A DNA stretch of 64,000 nt, from positions 2,232,001 through 2,296,000 of the forward strand of contig NZ_CP141179.1 in NCBI RefSeq assembly GCF_035599575.1. Direction: 5' to 3'. Under the pieces are notes generated by a model that worked only from the letters and a program-made list of their open reading frames with translations, searched no databases and was not told the DNA's origin. This document shows, one piece after another, positions 8,095-18,327 of this stretch; the first letter of the stretch is position 1, and each line of letters starts with the position of its first letter. Position numbers and translations under genes: made by a program. The DNA comes from Roseovarius sp. Pro17 (GTDB lineage Bacteria > Pseudomonadota > Alphaproteobacteria > Rhodobacterales > Rhodobacteraceae).

Positions 8095-9540
8095 TCAGTT
8101 GACCAACGTCGCTGCCGCCGCCTGCGCCGCCCCTTCGATGCCAAAGAGGTTTACACCCGGCAGCCAAGCCAGCCCGATAATCGCGGCAGACACCATGAGG
8201 AACCCCCACAAAACGGGCGACCCCGGCGGATCCAGCGCCTCGCCTTCTTCGCCGAAATACATGTAGAACACGATGCGCAGGTAATAGAATGCGCCGATGA
8301 CTGACCCAATGACGCCCAGCACCGCCAGCCAGACCAGCCCGCCCTCATAAGCCGCGCGCAGAACGTAGAACTTGCCAAAGAAGCCGACCAAGGGCGGTAC
8401 GCCCGCCAGTGAAAAAAGCAGCACCAGCATCGCCAGCGCCCGGCCCGGATGCGCCTTGGAATAAAGATGCAGACTGCGAATGTCCGTGACCGGCAGCCCA
8501 TCTTTTTGCATCGATAGGATGAACGCAAAGGTGCCGATGTTCATCGTCACATAGATCGCGAGATAGATCAGCATCGCCTGCACGCCAAAGGCAGTTCCCG
8601 AGGCAAGCCCCATCAAGGCAAAGCCCATATGCGCAATGGTCGAATAGCCCATCAGGCGTTTGAAATCCGTCTGACCGATGCCAGCGATACTGCCCCAAAA
8701 GATCGACAGGACGCTCAGAAGCGCGACGATCTGCTGCCAGTCAAGGACGATGCCGCCAAAGGCGTCAAACATCACGCGGGCAAACAGCCCCATAGCCGCC
8801 ACCTTGGGCGCCGTGATGAAAAAGGCCGTGACCGGCGTCGGGGAGCCCTCATAGACGTCCGGCGCCCACATGTGGAACGGCACGGCCGACACCTTGAACG
8901 CAAGCCCCGACATCACAAAGACGAGGCCAAACAGCAAGCCGACAGGCGCATGTCCCTCGGCGGCGCGGATGATACCGGCAAACCCAGTGGTGCCCGCATA
9001 GCCATAGACCAGCGACGCGCCATACAGCAGCAAACCTGAGCTGAGCGCGCCCAGCACAAAATACTTAAGGCCCGCCTCTGTTGATTTCACGCTATCACGA
9101 CGCATTGCCGCCATGACGTATAGCGCCAGCGACTGCAGTTCGAGCCCCATATAGAGCGACATGAGATCCCCGGCGCTGACCATCATCATCATTCCGACAA
9201 CGCTAAGGGCCACCAGAACGGGATATTCGAACCGCATCATTCCGCGGCGCGCCATGTAGTCCTGCCCCATCACTATCACAGCAGCGGCGCTGAGCAGGAT
9301 CATCACCTTGGCAAAGCGCGAGAATCCGTCATCGATGAACATCCCCGAGAACGCGCTTTGCGTGCCATTTCCGGTGGTGCCGATCCAGAACGCCAACGCC
9401 ACAAAAAGCGCGGCAGTCAGCCAGATCAACATGCCTGCCATCTTGTCCTTGCCGGTAAAGACCGCGCCCAAAAGGGCCAGCATCGCGTAAACTGCGATGA
9501 CGATCTCGGGCAGGATAATATTCAGATCAGCCTGGATCAT
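8095..9540 (-). CDS. nuoN: NADH-quinone oxidoreductase subunit N
   Basis: This 481-residue protein is one of the three antiporter-like proton-pumping subunits of complex I (proton_antipo_M family), in the inner membrane. It is built of many hydrophobic helices. The conserved core includes [15 protein letters not shown] with the family Glu, and [17 protein letters not shown] with the functional Lys and broken-helix region. GGAGG precedes the ATG at 9540; the frame is open another 24 codons upstream, but that stretch overlaps nuoM. It is the last nuo gene and is followed by a terminator. Confidence 0.95.
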   Translation of the reverse strand: MIQADLNIILPEIVIAVYAMLALLGAVFTGKDKMAGMLIWLTAALFVALAFWIGTTGNGTQSAFSGMFIDDGFSRFAKVMILLSAAAVIVMGQDYMARRGMMRFEYPVLVALSVVGMMMMVSAGDLMSLYMGLELQSLALYVMAAMRRDSVKSTEAGLKYFVLGALSSGLLLYGASLVYGYAGTTGFAGIIRAAEGHAPVGLLFGLVFVMSGLAFKVSAVPFHMWAPDVYEGSPTPVTAFFITAPKVAAMGLFARVMFDAFGGIVLDWQQIVALLSVLSIFWGSIAGIGQTDFKRLMGYSTIAHMGFALMGLASGTAFGVQAMLIYLAIYVTMNIGTFAFILSMQKDGLPVTDIRSLHLYSKAHPGRALAMLVLLFSLAGVPPLVGFFGKFYVLRAAYEGGLVWLAVLGVIGSVIGAFYYLRIVFYMYFGEEGEALDPPGSPVLWGFLMVSAAIIGLAWLPGVNLFGIEGAAQAAAATLVN

Positions 9541-9550
9541 CTGAGCCTCC

Positions 9551-11101
9551 TCAATGCGCGGTTTCGGCGGTCTGGACGGCAGCACTGCCACCCTGCGCCA
9601 GCGCGGTGTCATAGTGTGAAATCAGCGCCTCGGTCGAGGGGCCGATAATGTCGGTCACCAACGACGGATAGACGCCCAATAGCAGCGTCATCACCACCAG
9701 CGGGGCAAAGATGGCCCGCTCGCGTCCGCTCATGTCGGTGATGGATTTGAGGCTTTCCTTGATCAGATCCCCCAGCACGACCCGGCGGTAGAGCCACAGC
9801 GCATAGGACGCCGACAGGATCACGCCGCTCGTGGCCACGACGGCGACCCAGGTATTAACCTTGAACACGCCAACGAGCGTCAGGAATTCCCCGATAAACC
9901 CGGATGTACCCGGCAGGCCGACATTCGCCATGGTAAAGAACAGAAAGATCAGCGCATAGGCCGGCATCCGGTTCACAAGGCCACCATACGCATCGATGTC
10001 GCGCGTGTGCATCCGGTCATAGATAACCCCGACGCAGAGGAAAAGCGCGCCCGAGATAAAGCCGTGGCTGAGCATCTGAAAAATCGCGCCGTCGATGCCC
10101 TGCTGGTTGGCGGCGAAAATGCCCATCGTGACATAGCCCATGTGCGCGACTGACGAGTAGGCGATCAGCTTTTTCATATCCGACTGCGCCAGCGCGACCA
10201 GTGAGGTATAGACAATGGCGATGGCCGACATCCACAACACCAGCGGAGTCATGACCTCGGCTCCGATCGGGAACATCGGTAGACTGAACCGCAGGAAGCC
10301 GTATCCACCCATCTTAAGCAGGATCGCGGCCAGTACGACCGATCCTGCCGTGGGCGCCTGAACATGCGCATCGGGCAGCCATGTATGCACCGGCCACATC
10401 GGCATTTTGACCGCAAAGCTGGCAAAGAACGCAAGGAACAGCAGCGTTTGCATACCGCCGGTGATGGTCAAGCCCAGCACTGTCAATGTCGAATGGTCGA
10501 ACCCGTGGCGCATTAGGGTCGGGATGTCGGTCGTGCCTGCATCCGAGAACATCGCGACCATCGCGACCAACATCAGGACCGACCCGAGGAAGGTGTAGAG
10601 AAAGAACTTGAACGACGCGTAAATGCGCGCCTTGCCGCCCCAGATGCCGATGATCAGGAACATCGGGATCAATCCGGCCTCAAAGAAGACGTAGAACAGA
10701 ACCAGATCCAGCGCCATGAACACGCCCAGCATCAGCGTTTCCAGGATGAGAAACGCGATCATGTATTCCTTGACGCGGCTTTTCACGCCCCACGACGCCG
10801 CGATCGTCAGCGGCATCATGAACGTGGTCAACAGCACGAACAGAACGCTGATCCCGTCGACGCCCATCTTGTACTTCAGGCCCAGCAGCCATTCGCGCTC
10901 TTCCACGAATTGAAAGCCGGTGTTGCCGGGATCGAAATCGAACAGAATGAACAGCGAGACGAGGAACGTCACGACCGTCGCCGCCAGCGCCACCCATTTG
11001 GCATTGCGCTGCGCCGCCTCATCCTCGCCGCGCAGGAAAATGGCGAGGATCGCCGCCGCGATGAGGGGGATGAACGTGGTGATCGACAGAACGTTTTCCA
11101 T
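9551..11101 (-). CDS. nuoM: NADH-quinone oxidoreductase subunit M
   Basis: This 516-residue subunit is the second antiporter-like proton pump of complex I. Hallmarks are [20 protein letters not shown] (family Glu), [20 protein letters not shown] (pump Lys) and the many hydrophobic helices. The start at 11101 gives [13 protein letters not shown] and overlaps the last base of the nuoL stop (TGATG), with GGAGG upstream. nuoN follows after 10 bases. Confidence 0.96.
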   Translation of the reverse strand: MENVLSITTFIPLIAAAILAIFLRGEDEAAQRNAKWVALAATVVTFLVSLFILFDFDPGNTGFQFVEEREWLLGLKYKMGVDGISVLFVLLTTFMMPLTIAASWGVKSRVKEYMIAFLILETLMLGVFMALDLVLFYVFFEAGLIPMFLIIGIWGGKARIYASFKFFLYTFLGSVLMLVAMVAMFSDAGTTDIPTLMRHGFDHSTLTVLGLTITGGMQTLLFLAFFASFAVKMPMWPVHTWLPDAHVQAPTAGSVVLAAILLKMGGYGFLRFSLPMFPIGAEVMTPLVLWMSAIAIVYTSLVALAQSDMKKLIAYSSVAHMGYVTMGIFAANQQGIDGAIFQMLSHGFISGALFLCVGVIYDRMHTRDIDAYGGLVNRMPAYALIFLFFTMANVGLPGTSGFIGEFLTLVGVFKVNTWVAVVATSGVILSASYALWLYRRVVLGDLIKESLKSITDMSGRERAIFAPLVVMTLLLGVYPSLVTDIIGPSTEALISHYDTALAQGGSAAVQTAETAH

Positions 11102-13272
11102 CAGTTTGCCCCTCCGGCCATAGTCATCCATGTGACGAGAACCGCGATCCCGATCACCATGGCGAAGGCATAGGTAAAGATGTAGCCAGACTGCGCGCGT
11201 CCTGCGAGCCGGGTAAAGAAGGGCACGATGCCCATCGCCACGCCGTTGATCAGGCCGTCGATCACTGACCCATCACCGCGCGTCCACAGAAAGCCGCCGA
11301 GGCGTTTGGCCGGGCGCACCAAGAGGACATCGTAGATTTCGTCGAAATACCACTTGTTCAGCAGGAAATTGTAGAGCGGACGCTGAGCGTCTGCGAACTT
11401 GCGCGGTGTGCCGGGGCTCCAGACGTAGAACCACAGGGCCGTCAGAAGGCCGAGCACCATGGCGACGAACGGGCTGACCTTGACCCAGACTGGCGCGTGA
11501 TGCGCGTCGTCTATGACAGTGTTCCCGTCGCCCATGTAAATCGCGCCCTCGGGGGCCATGCCGGGCGTCGCCGCATGCTGCGCCTCGGCTGCTTCGGTCG
11601 TGTCTTGGCCGGTCTCAATGTCGGTGGTGACGGCATCGGCAGCGGCAGCGACATCGCCTTCGGCCAGATTTTCACCAGCTGCGACGACGCCTTCGCCGTG
11701 ACTATCATCGCCAAGCCCGGCCTCGCTGGCCTCGGCCTGATGCGCGGGGATGCCGAAAAACTTGTTCACTTGCGCATGATCGCCGAAGAAGCTGCCATAC
11801 CAGACCATACCCGCCAGCACCGATCCCAGCGCCAGGACTCCTAGGGGAACCAGCATGAACATGGAGGATTCATGTGCGTTCTGGTGCGTAGCCTTGTCAC
11901 CGCGCGCAGTGCCAAAGAACGTCATGAACATCAGCCGCCAGCTGTAAAAGCTGGTCAGTGCCGCCGCGATCACCAGCATCCAGAAGGCATAGCCGCCTGC
12001 GGTTCCGGCCCATGCGCTCTCGATCACCGCGTCCTTGCTGAGGAACCCTGCAAATCCGATATGCGTCAGCGGGATGCCGACGCCCGTGATGGCCAGCGTG
12101 CCGATCATCATCGCCCAAAAGGTGTAGGGCATTTTTTTACGCAAGCCGCCATAGTTGCGCATGTCCTGCTCGTGATGCATCCCCGTGATGACCGAGCCCG
12201 CGCCAAGGAACAGCATCGCTTTGAAAAACGCGTGTGTCAGCAGGTGGAACATCGCCACCGAATAGGCGCCGACGCCTGCGGCGACGAACATGTAGCCCAG
12301 CTGTGACATGGTGGAATAAGCAATGACGCGCTTGATGTCGTTCTGCACGAGGCCGATGGTCGCGGCGACAAACGCCGTGGTTGCGCCGATAAAGACGACA
12401 AACAGCAACGCCTCGGGCGCGTATTCCATCAGCGGCGACATGCGGCAGACGAGGAACACACCAGCGGTGACCATCGTCGCCGCGTGGATCAGGGCCGACA
12501 CCGGGGTCGGGCCTTCCATCGCGTCGGGCAGCCATGTGTGCAGACCCAGCTGTGCGGATTTGCCCATCGCGCCGATAAACAGGAGGAAGGCGATCAGGTT
12601 CGCCGCGTTCCAGTCGGCCCACAAGAATCGCAGGTTCGTTTCGGCCAGCATGGGACCAGAGGCAAAGATATCCTCAAAGAGGAGGCTGTCGGTCAGCATG
12701 AAAATCGCAAAAATGCCAAGGAGAAACCCGAAATCGCCGATGCGGTTGACCACAAAGGCCTTGATCGCGGCGGCGTTGGCCGATGGCTTGCGATAGTAAA
12801 AGCCAATCAGCAGATATGAGGCGAGTCCAACGCCCTCCCAGCCAAAGAAGAGCTGTAGGATGTTGTCCGCCGTCACCAGAGCCAGCATCGCGAAGGTAAA
12901 GAGCGACAGGTAAGCAAAGAAGCGGGGGCGATAGCTGGCACCCTCTTCGAAATTATGGTCATGGGCCATGTAGCCCATCGAATAGAGGTGAACCAGCGCC
13001 GACACGGTCGTCACCACGATCAGCATGATCGCCGTCAGCCGGTCAAGGCGGATGGACCAGCTTGCGTTCAGATGACCCGATTGCACCCAGTCCATGATGT
13101 GGATCTGCTGCATGGTGCCGTCATGGCCGATAAACACGACCCAGCTGAGCAGACAGGCGAGAAACAGCAGCGCGGTCGTGATGACCTGCGCGCCCTTGTC
13201 GCCGATAATCCGCCAGCCAAAGCCCGCGATGATGGCGCCCACCAACGGGGCAAGGAGGATAATCTTTTCCAT
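11101..13272 (-). CDS. nuoL: NADH-quinone oxidoreductase subunit L
   Basis: This 723-residue subunit is the largest and most distal antiporter-like proton pump, with the long lateral helix that braces the membrane arm. [22 protein letters not shown] and [22 protein letters not shown] are the conserved transmembrane signatures. It is longer than the roughly 610-residue E. coli protein because of an acidic, Ala-rich insert around residues 520-600 ([20 protein letters not shown]) before the C-terminal helices. Similar inserts occur in Rhodobacter-type NuoL. Confidence 0.96.
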   Translation of the reverse strand: MEKIILLAPLVGAIIAGFGWRIIGDKGAQVITTALLFLACLLSWVVFIGHDGTMQQIHIMDWVQSGHLNASWSIRLDRLTAIMLIVVTTVSALVHLYSMGYMAHDHNFEEGASYRPRFFAYLSLFTFAMLALVTADNILQLFFGWEGVGLASYLLIGFYYRKPSANAAAIKAFVVNRIGDFGFLLGIFAIFMLTDSLLFEDIFASGPMLAETNLRFLWADWNAANLIAFLLFIGAMGKSAQLGLHTWLPDAMEGPTPVSALIHAATMVTAGVFLVCRMSPLMEYAPEALLFVVFIGATTAFVAATIGLVQNDIKRVIAYSTMSQLGYMFVAAGVGAYSVAMFHLLTHAFFKAMLFLGAGSVITGMHHEQDMRNYGGLRKKMPYTFWAMMIGTLAITGVGIPLTHIGFAGFLSKDAVIESAWAGTAGGYAFWMLVIAAALTSFYSWRLMFMTFFGTARGDKATHQNAHESSMFMLVPLGVLALGSVLAGMVWYGSFFGDHAQVNKFFGIPAHQAEASEAGLGDDSHGEGVVAAGENLAEGDVAAAADAVTTDIETGQDTTEAAEAQHAATPGMAPEGAIYMGDGNTVIDDAHHAPVWVKVSPFVAMVLGLLTALWFYVWSPGTPRKFADAQRPLYNFLLNKWYFDEIYDVLLVRPAKRLGGFLWTRGDGSVIDGLINGVAMGIVPFFTRLAGRAQSGYIFTYAFAMVIGIAVLVTWMTMAGGAN

Positions 13273-13276
13273 GGCG

Positions 13277-13582
13277 TCAGCCCTTCATCACGTTGACGTC
13301 TTCGACCGCGATGGTCCCGCGGTTGCGGAAGAAGCAGACGAGGATCGCAAGGCCGATAGCGGCCTCGGCGGCGGCGACGGTCAGCACAAGCAGAGTGAAA
13401 ATCTGCCCGGTCAGATCGTTCGCAAAGCTGGAAAAGGCGACAAGATTGATGTTGACCGCCAGCAGCATCAGCTCAATCGACATGAGCAGAATGATCACGT
13501 TCTTGCGGTTCAGGAATAGCCCGAAAATGCCGATGACAAACAGCGTCGCCGCCACCGTCAGGTAATGTTCAATTCCGATCAT
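13277..13582 (-). CDS. nuoK: NADH-quinone oxidoreductase subunit K
   Basis: This 101-residue subunit has three transmembrane helices and matches the usual NuoK length. The two conserved membrane glutamates are visible in [17 protein letters not shown] and [14 protein letters not shown]; both are part of the proton path. GAGGGA precedes the ATG at 13582. nuoL follows after 4 bases. Confidence 0.96.
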   Translation of the reverse strand: MIGIEHYLTVAATLFVIGIFGLFLNRKNVIILLMSIELMLLAVNINLVAFSSFANDLTGQIFTLLVLTVAAAEAAIGLAILVCFFRNRGTIAVEDVNVMKG

Positions 13583-13639
13583 GTCTGTCCCTCAGTCTTT
13601 CTTGTCTGGCGCCGTGTGCCCGGCGTCCTTGCGGATCGC

Positions 13640-13717
13640 TCAGCCAAAAAGCGTGTAGCCACCGCCAAAGAGAATAATCAGCACGACTATCAGAACCACG
13701 ATTGTATTCGTCGACAT
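13640..13717 (-). CDS. 25-residue single-span membrane peptide in the nuo operon
   Basis: Between nuoJ and nuoK there is an open frame of 25 codons that reads MSTNTIVVLIVVLIILFGGG and then YTLFG before a TGA stop. Almost the whole peptide is one hydrophobic helix, followed by a Gly-rich turn and a short aromatic end. AAAGGAA lies 8-9 bases upstream of the ATG, a good ribosome binding site. The gap between nuoJ and nuoK is otherwise empty and long for this operon. It could be a small complex I accessory subunit or assembly peptide; that is inference from position and hydrophobicity only. Confidence 0.6.
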   Translation of the reverse strand: MSTNTIVVLIVVLIILFGGGYTLFG

Positions 13718-13781
13718 AAGCCCGTTCCTTTGGTTTTGCGCGAGGTCCATATTGGCCCGCATTTCATTTATTCTCAGGGGG

Positions 13782-13796
13782 GGGCCTTACAGGCCC
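13782..13796 (-). other. Small hairpin at the nuoJ stop codon
   Basis: GGGCCT and AGGCCC form a perfect 6-base-pair stem around a 3-base loop that contains part of the nuoJ TAA stop. There is no T-run, so it is more likely an mRNA stability or processing element than a terminator. Confidence 0.25.
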
Positions 13797-14395
13797 TGCC
13801 CCGGCTTGACGTCCTTCAGCTCCATCGCCTTGGCCGGATCACGCCACATCTGGTGCAGCACGTTCTGGCGCTTGACGTCGACGCGGTGGCGCAATGTTAG
13901 GACAATTGCGCCGATCATTGCGACCAGCAGGATCAGACCCGCCAACTGGAACAGCAGGAAGTATTTGTCATATAGCAACAGACCCAGCGCCTCGGTGTTC
14001 TGCACGCCGACCGGCGCAGCCGCCGCGACGGCGGCCTCGGCGCCAGCGCTCGTTTCCCACGCGCCAAATGCGATGCCGAACTGCATCAGCAGGATCACCG
14101 CGATCAGCAGGGCCAGCGGCATGTACCGCGCCATCTCGGCCTTCAGCTCGGCGAAGTCGACGTCCAGCATCATGACGACAAAGAGAAACAGGACCGCGAC
14201 CGCGCCGACATAGACGATGACCAGCAACATGGCGACAAACTCGGCGCCCAGCAGCACGAAAAGGCCCGCCGCGCTGATGAACGACAGGATCAGCCACAGC
14301 ACCGAATGCACGGGATTGCGGCTGATGACGGTGAACAGGCCACCGATCAGCGTCGATAGTGCAAAGAGATAGAACGCAAGAACCATAGCGGTCAT
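13787..14395 (-). CDS. nuoJ: NADH-quinone oxidoreductase subunit J
   Basis: This 202-residue, five-helix membrane subunit of complex I has the family pattern [20 protein letters not shown], then [20 protein letters not shown], which contains the pi-bulge helix. GAAGGAAAAG precedes the ATG at 14395. The start overlaps the stop of the upstream carboxymuconolactone-decarboxylase-fold gene by 4 bases, so the two are probably translated together. Confidence 0.95.
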   Translation of the reverse strand: MTAMVLAFYLFALSTLIGGLFTVISRNPVHSVLWLILSFISAAGLFVLLGAEFVAMLLVIVYVGAVAVLFLFVVMMLDVDFAELKAEMARYMPLALLIAVILLMQFGIAFGAWETSAGAEAAVAAAAPVGVQNTEALGLLLYDKYFLLFQLAGLILLVAMIGAIVLTLRHRVDVKRQNVLHQMWRDPAKAMELKDVKPGQGL

Positions 14396-14805
14396 GTGTC
14401 TTTTCCTTCTTCGGTTTCCCCGCCCATCACTTCGCGCGCAAGTTCCATCGCGCGGGTCGTGGCCGGAACGCCGGCGAACATCGCCATGCTTGCGATAGTC
14501 TCGGCAATCTCGGCGTCGGTGGCGCCGGCCTCGCGGGCGTGGCGCACAGTCATGCGCACCGCCGTGTCGGCCTGCGCGCCCTGCATCGTCAGCCCTGCCA
14601 GCGTCAGCAATAGCCGCGTCTTGGCATCAAGCCCATCGGGGTTCAAGCCCTTGCCGAAGGCCATCTCCATGATATCCTTTGGCATCGTCTGCCACATCGC
14701 CTCAAACGCCTTGGGCGAAAACGCATCCATGCCGGGGGCCATGGATTTCGCCATGTCCTGCATCTGCTTCATCATCTGCTCGAAGGGGTTGGTTGGATTG
14801 CTCAT
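14392..14805 (-). CDS. Carboxymuconolactone decarboxylase-fold protein 2 (nuo operon)
   Basis: This 137-residue protein has the AhpD/CMD-like helical fold. The core [21 protein letters not shown], then [27 protein letters not shown], is the family signature. There are no Cys residues, so the CxxC peroxidase centre of AhpD is absent and that chemistry is excluded. The N-terminus is Met-rich ([16 protein letters not shown]). It overlaps by 4 bases both its upstream paralogue and nuoJ downstream, which ties it to complex I expression. Its role is unknown. Confidence 0.8.
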   Translation of the reverse strand: MSNPTNPFEQMMKQMQDMAKSMAPGMDAFSPKAFEAMWQTMPKDIMEMAFGKGLNPDGLDAKTRLLLTLAGLTMQGAQADTAVRMTVRHAREAGATDAEIAETIASMAMFAGVPATTRAMELAREVMGGETEEGKDT

Positions 14806-15185
14806 TTTACTTCTGCCTCGACTACTTCGAGTGCTGCGTTCAACGCATTTATCATGGCCGGAAACCCGCCATATAGCGCCATCTGGTTTATGACCTCCGC
14901 CACTTCCCGCTGCGTGGCACCCGATCGCAAAGCATTGCGAATATGCACTTTTAGTTGCGGGCCCGTCTGCCCACCCAATGCGGCCAACGCGGCGACCGTC
15001 GCCAGATAACGGGTTTTGTCGTCCAATCCGTCGCGCGTGTAGAAATGCCCGAAAGCGACGTCCATCATCATGGTCGAGAATCCCGGCAGGATCGCGTCAT
15101 AGCGCGCCGCCAAGGCATCCTCGATTCCGGGGTTGGTCGCTTCGGCCATGGCCTTGCCACGGGTATATGTATCGGACTCACTCAT
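14802..15185 (-). CDS. Carboxymuconolactone decarboxylase-fold protein 1 (nuo operon)
   Basis: This 127-residue protein is a paralogue of its downstream neighbour. [21 protein letters not shown], then [29 protein letters not shown], gives the CMD fold. It lacks Cys, so it is not an AhpD-type peroxidase. True 4-carboxymuconolactone decarboxylases act in aromatic-ring breakdown, but no such pathway genes are near. Its start overlaps the nuoI stop by 4 bases and its stop overlaps the next start by 4 bases, so it belongs to the nuo transcript. Confidence 0.8.
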   Translation of the reverse strand: MSESDTYTRGKAMAEATNPGIEDALAARYDAILPGFSTMMMDVAFGHFYTRDGLDDKTRYLATVAALAALGGQTGPQLKVHIRNALRSGATQREVAEVINQMALYGGFPAMINALNAALEVVEAEVK

Positions 15186-15676
15186 CGGTAGGGTGCATCC
15201 AGTTCGAGGTTGCGGGCAATCTCGGCCTCCCAGCGGTCGCCGTTCTCCAGCAGCTTGTCCTTGTCATAGAACAGCTCTTCGCGGGTTTCGGTCGAGAATT
15301 CGAAATTCGGCCCCTCGACGATGGCATCAACCGGGCACGCCTCTTGGCAGAAGCCGCAATAGATGCATTTCGTCATGTCGATGTCGTAGCGCGTGGTGCG
15401 GCGGCTGCCGTCATCGCGCGGCTCGGCGTCGATGGTGATGGCCTGCGCGGGGCAGATCGCTTCGCAGAGTTTGCACGCGATGCAACGCTCTTCGCCGTTG
15501 GGATAGCGGCGCAGCGCATGTTCGCCCCGGAAACGGGGGGACAGATAGCCCTTTTCATGCGGATAGTTCAGCGTCGCCTTGGGGGCGAAGAAATACTTAA
15601 ATCCCACCTTGAAGGCTAGAATGTAGTCGCCCAGCAGGAAATACCAGGCGGCGCGTCCGTAATCTGTGGTCGCCAT
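15182..15676 (-). CDS. nuoI: NADH-quinone oxidoreductase subunit I
   Basis: This 164-residue subunit carries the two [4Fe-4S] clusters N6a and N6b that pass electrons towards the N2 cluster. Both motifs are intact: [12 protein letters not shown] and [16 protein letters not shown]. The N-terminus ([24 protein letters not shown]) is an amphipathic membrane-contacting helix. I chose the ATG at 15676 because AAGGAG lies 8 bases upstream; an ATG six codons earlier lies ahead of that site. Confidence 0.96.
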   Translation of the reverse strand: MATTDYGRAAWYFLLGDYILAFKVGFKYFFAPKATLNYPHEKGYLSPRFRGEHALRRYPNGEERCIACKLCEAICPAQAITIDAEPRDDGSRRTTRYDIDMTKCIYCGFCQEACPVDAIVEGPNFEFSTETREELFYDKDKLLENGDRWEAEIARNLELDAPYR

Positions 15677-15680
15677 TGCG

Positions 15681-16484
15681 TCAGCTCCTTGCATCCGTGG
15701 TGGTCAAAATCTCGCCGCTCTGAGTCTTGCCGTCCAGCCGGGTCTTACCGGCATTCGCGGCGCCATTCCAGCGGGTCTCGTAATCGCTTTGCAGTGCGAA
15801 ATCGGGCAGGTGCGAGTCTTCGGTTTTTTCGATCTCGTAATAGAGGTATGTCCGCCCCGGTCCAATCTGGTTTTTCAGGCGTAAACGAACGCCTGAAAGG
15901 GCGGGATCCTGAAATTCCACATGCCCGAAATCATCGTTCGGCTCGACCGGGATTGCGCGACAGTCAATGACGTTGCAGTTGCATGCCCTCTTCCAGAAGG
16001 TCCAGACCAGCTCGGGGTTGAATTGATACATGCCATGGCCATACCAGCCGTTCAGCCCGTTGGCCGAAATCAGCCTGCCGCCGGGTTTGAGCATGCGAAA
16101 TAGCCCCTCCAGCGCCATCGGCACGTTGAATACATGTTCGACCGTGCCGCCGTCGAAAATCAGATCGAACTTGTTCTCAAGGCTCTTCTTGGGCTTCTTG
16201 TTCAGGTCGTGCAGGACGCTCGCGCCCTCGTAATCGGAAAAATCCATCGTCTCGACATCGCCGAATCCCAGCTTGGACAGCAGGGTTTCGGCATAGCCAT
16301 CCTCTTGGAGGAAATCGAACCGGCGCGCGGCAATTCCGTGCTGCTCCAGCGACTTCTCGTAGAGGGCGCGAAACTTGGTCTGAATGGGAAACTTCTGACG
16401 TCCCAGCATGAGCGAGCGCCCCGCCGGTTTGAACCGGGTGGACAGCTCGACAAGCCGATCAAACAGGACGTAGTCGATTCCCAA
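15681..16484 (-). CDS. Methyltransferase-like protein between nuoH and nuoI
   Basis: This 267-residue protein resembles class I SAM-dependent methyltransferases in its second half: [19 protein letters not shown], then [17 protein letters not shown], as in motifs post-I to III. The Gly-rich motif I (GxGxG) that binds SAM is not recognisable; the corresponding part reads [18 protein letters not shown]. It may therefore be a divergent or inactive member. The best start is TTG at 16484, 5 bases past the nuoH stop, with GGGGGG 8 bases upstream; another TTG at 16505 would overlap nuoH. nuoI starts 4 bases after it ends. This type of gene is more common near surface polysaccharide genes. Confidence 0.65.
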   Translation of the reverse strand: MGIDYVLFDRLVELSTRFKPAGRSLMLGRQKFPIQTKFRALYEKSLEQHGIAARRFDFLQEDGYAETLLSKLGFGDVETMDFSDYEGASVLHDLNKKPKKSLENKFDLIFDGGTVEHVFNVPMALEGLFRMLKPGGRLISANGLNGWYGHGMYQFNPELVWTFWKRACNCNVIDCRAIPVEPNDDFGHVEFQDPALSGVRLRLKNQIGPGRTYLYYEIEKTEDSHLPDFALQSDYETRWNGAANAGKTRLDGKTQSGEILTTTDARS

Positions 16485-16488
16485 TGCT

Positions 16489-17526
16489 CTAGCCCCCCAT
16501 CGCAAAGCGCGCCCAGAACGCGCCCAGCACTTCGAACTTGGCGAGGAAGGCGATGATCACAACCCATGCCAACGACAGCGGCAGGAACACTTTCCAGCCG
16601 ATGCGCATCAGCTGATCATAGCGGTAGCGCGGCGTGATCGCCTTGACCATGGCGAAGAGGAAGAAGAAGAACGCCATCTTGCCGACCATCCACAGCACGC
16701 CATCGGGCAGGCCCGGAATGGGCGACAGCCAACCGCCGAAGAACAGCAGCGACGTCAGCGCGCACATGAGGAAAATCGCGATATATTCGCCCGCCATAAA
16801 GAGCAGGAACAGCGTCGCGGAGTATTCGACCTGATAGCCTGCGACCAGTTCAGACTCGGCTTCGGGCAGATCGAAGGGCGGGCGGTTCGTCTCGGCGAGG
16901 CAAGAGATAAAAAACAGGAAAACCATCGGGAAATGCGGCAACCAATACCAGCCGAAGAAGCCGTATTTGGTATCCTGCGCACCGACGATATCGCCGAAAT
17001 TAAGGCTGCCGGTGGAGATGATGATACCGATGATGATCAGGCCAAGGCTGACCTCGTAAGAGATCATCTGCGCGGCCGAACGCAGCGAGCCGAGGAACGC
17101 GTATTTCGAGTTCGACGCCCAGCCACCCATGATAACGCCGTAAACCTCAAGCGACGATACCGCCAAGACATAGAGGATCGCCACGTTGATATCCGACAAG
17201 ACCCAGCCATCGGCCATCGGGATTACCGACCACGCAATGACAGCCAGCACGAAGCTGACCAGCGGGGCCAAAATGAACACCGCCTTATCCGACCCGGCGG
17301 GAATCACGATCTCTTTCAGCACGTATTTCAGCGCGTCGGCTACCGATTGCAGCAGGCCGAAAACGCCCACCACGTTAGGGCCGCGCCGCATCTGCACGGC
17401 GGCCCAGATTTTCCGGTCGCCATAGACGAGGAACAATAGCGAGACCATCACAAAGCCCAGCATCGCCAGACATTGCGCAAAGATCAGAAGGACAGTTCCG
17501 AAAGGGGTGGTAAAGAATTCAGCCAT
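16489..17526 (-). CDS. nuoH: NADH-quinone oxidoreductase subunit H
   Basis: This 345-residue membrane subunit lines the quinone chamber at the junction with the peripheral arm. Family motifs include [19 protein letters not shown] near the N-terminus and [20 protein letters not shown], the conserved acidic loop involved in quinone coupling. The length matches the family. GAGGACCTGATGGC around the start places a ribosome binding site ahead of the ATG at 17526. The stop lies 5 bases from the methyltransferase-like gene. Confidence 0.96.
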   Translation of the reverse strand: MAEFFTTPFGTVLLIFAQCLAMLGFVMVSLLFLVYGDRKIWAAVQMRRGPNVVGVFGLLQSVADALKYVLKEIVIPAGSDKAVFILAPLVSFVLAVIAWSVIPMADGWVLSDINVAILYVLAVSSLEVYGVIMGGWASNSKYAFLGSLRSAAQMISYEVSLGLIIIGIIISTGSLNFGDIVGAQDTKYGFFGWYWLPHFPMVFLFFISCLAETNRPPFDLPEAESELVAGYQVEYSATLFLLFMAGEYIAIFLMCALTSLLFFGGWLSPIPGLPDGVLWMVGKMAFFFFLFAMVKAITPRYRYDQLMRIGWKVFLPLSLAWVVIIAFLAKFEVLGAFWARFAMGG

Positions 17527-17533
17527 CAGGTCC

Positions 17534-17935
17534 TCATACCATCGGTATTCCGTTTTCCGCGCAGTCAGCGGCGACGACTTCGGCGTCGATTGTCTTTAGC
17601 CCGCGCGGCAGGGCAGGCGAGATCGTATAAACCGCATCGGCGCGCCAGATGCCACCCTCATCCGCGATATTCGTGCGCACGTGGCGCGCGAACCCGTATC
17701 CCCGGATCAAGGCGTACTGCGCCGCAGCGCATTCCGCATAGCGCGCCACATCGTCGCTACCGCGTGCGCCACGCATGGCGACGTGGAAGTTAACAAGGTC
17801 GCCGTCCAGAAGGTCGGTCTTGATCCCTTGATACTCGGGTGCGAACGCCGTCTCGGCATCATTGACCGCCTCGTCGCAGCCCGAAACCACCCCCGCAATC
17901 GCGAGGGCCGCAATGGGTGCACAGCGGTGCATCAT
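17534..17935 (-). CDS. Small lipoprotein in the nuo operon (second of two after nuoG)
   Basis: This 133-residue protein begins [20 protein letters not shown]; the VSGC box would be cut and lipidated at Cys, giving an anchored periplasmic protein. The rest has scattered Cys ([23 protein letters not shown]) that could form disulfides. I do not recognise the family. The start at 17935 overlaps the preceding lipoprotein stop by 4 bases, and nuoH starts 7 bases after its end. Position suggests a role tied to complex I or simple co-expression; function unknown. Confidence 0.65.
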   Translation of the reverse strand: MMHRCAPIAALAIAGVVSGCDEAVNDAETAFAPEYQGIKTDLLDGDLVNFHVAMRGARGSDDVARYAECAAAQYALIRGYGFARHVRTNIADEGGIWRADAVYTISPALPRGLKTIDAEVVAADCAENGIPMV

Positions 17936-18327
17936 GCACATCCCGGTGTCGGCTTGCGATATCCGCTGACGACCCAATCATTGCCACGCTTATCGCTGAT
18001 CAGCGTGTAACGGCATGTCTTGGAGTAAGGGACGTAGGACGTGTTGACGGTCGTGATTCCACCGCCCCATCGACCCCTGCCGATCCCGATGCCCACCCCG
18101 ATAGTGGGCTGGGGCGCAGGGCGAAAGCTGTCCTTCCTGATTTCCCACTGATAGGCGCGGCGCCCATCCGTCAACAGGAACACGTCGTCAGGAGGCCCGT
18201 AATCCAGCATCGCCTCCGAGATCGAGCGGCCGACATAGCCCTCCATCTCGCTGGTCGTGGCGCAGCCCGCGAGGATCAGCGCCGCGAGGGCGAGGGCCGA
18301 GATATGTCGCATCGTGCGCATGATCAT
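17932..18327 (-). CDS. Small lipoprotein directly after nuoG
   Basis: This 131-residue protein has a signal peptide with lipobox ([17 protein letters not shown]), so it should be membrane-anchored in the periplasm. The mature part contains [18 protein letters not shown], a pattern seen in small outer-membrane lipoproteins of the SmpA/BamE-like or OsmE-like type, then a Gly-rich stretch ([15 protein letters not shown]) and a C-terminal pair of Cys. The start overlaps the nuoG stop by 4 bases. In-frame ATGs at 18321 and 18312 are alternatives. No function can be assigned. Confidence 0.65.
   Translation of the reverse strand: MIMRTMRHISALALAALILAGCATTSEMEGYVGRSISEAMLDYGPPDDVFLLTDGRRAYQWEIRKDSFRPAPQPTIGVGIGIGRGRWGGGITTVNTSYVPYSKTCRYTLISDKRGNDWVVSGYRKPTPGCA

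Noticed and set aside
13771..13786. Run of eight G bases after nuoJ as a phase-variation tract
   Set aside because: It lies outside any reading frame, just after the nuoJ stop, so slippage would not switch a protein on or off.
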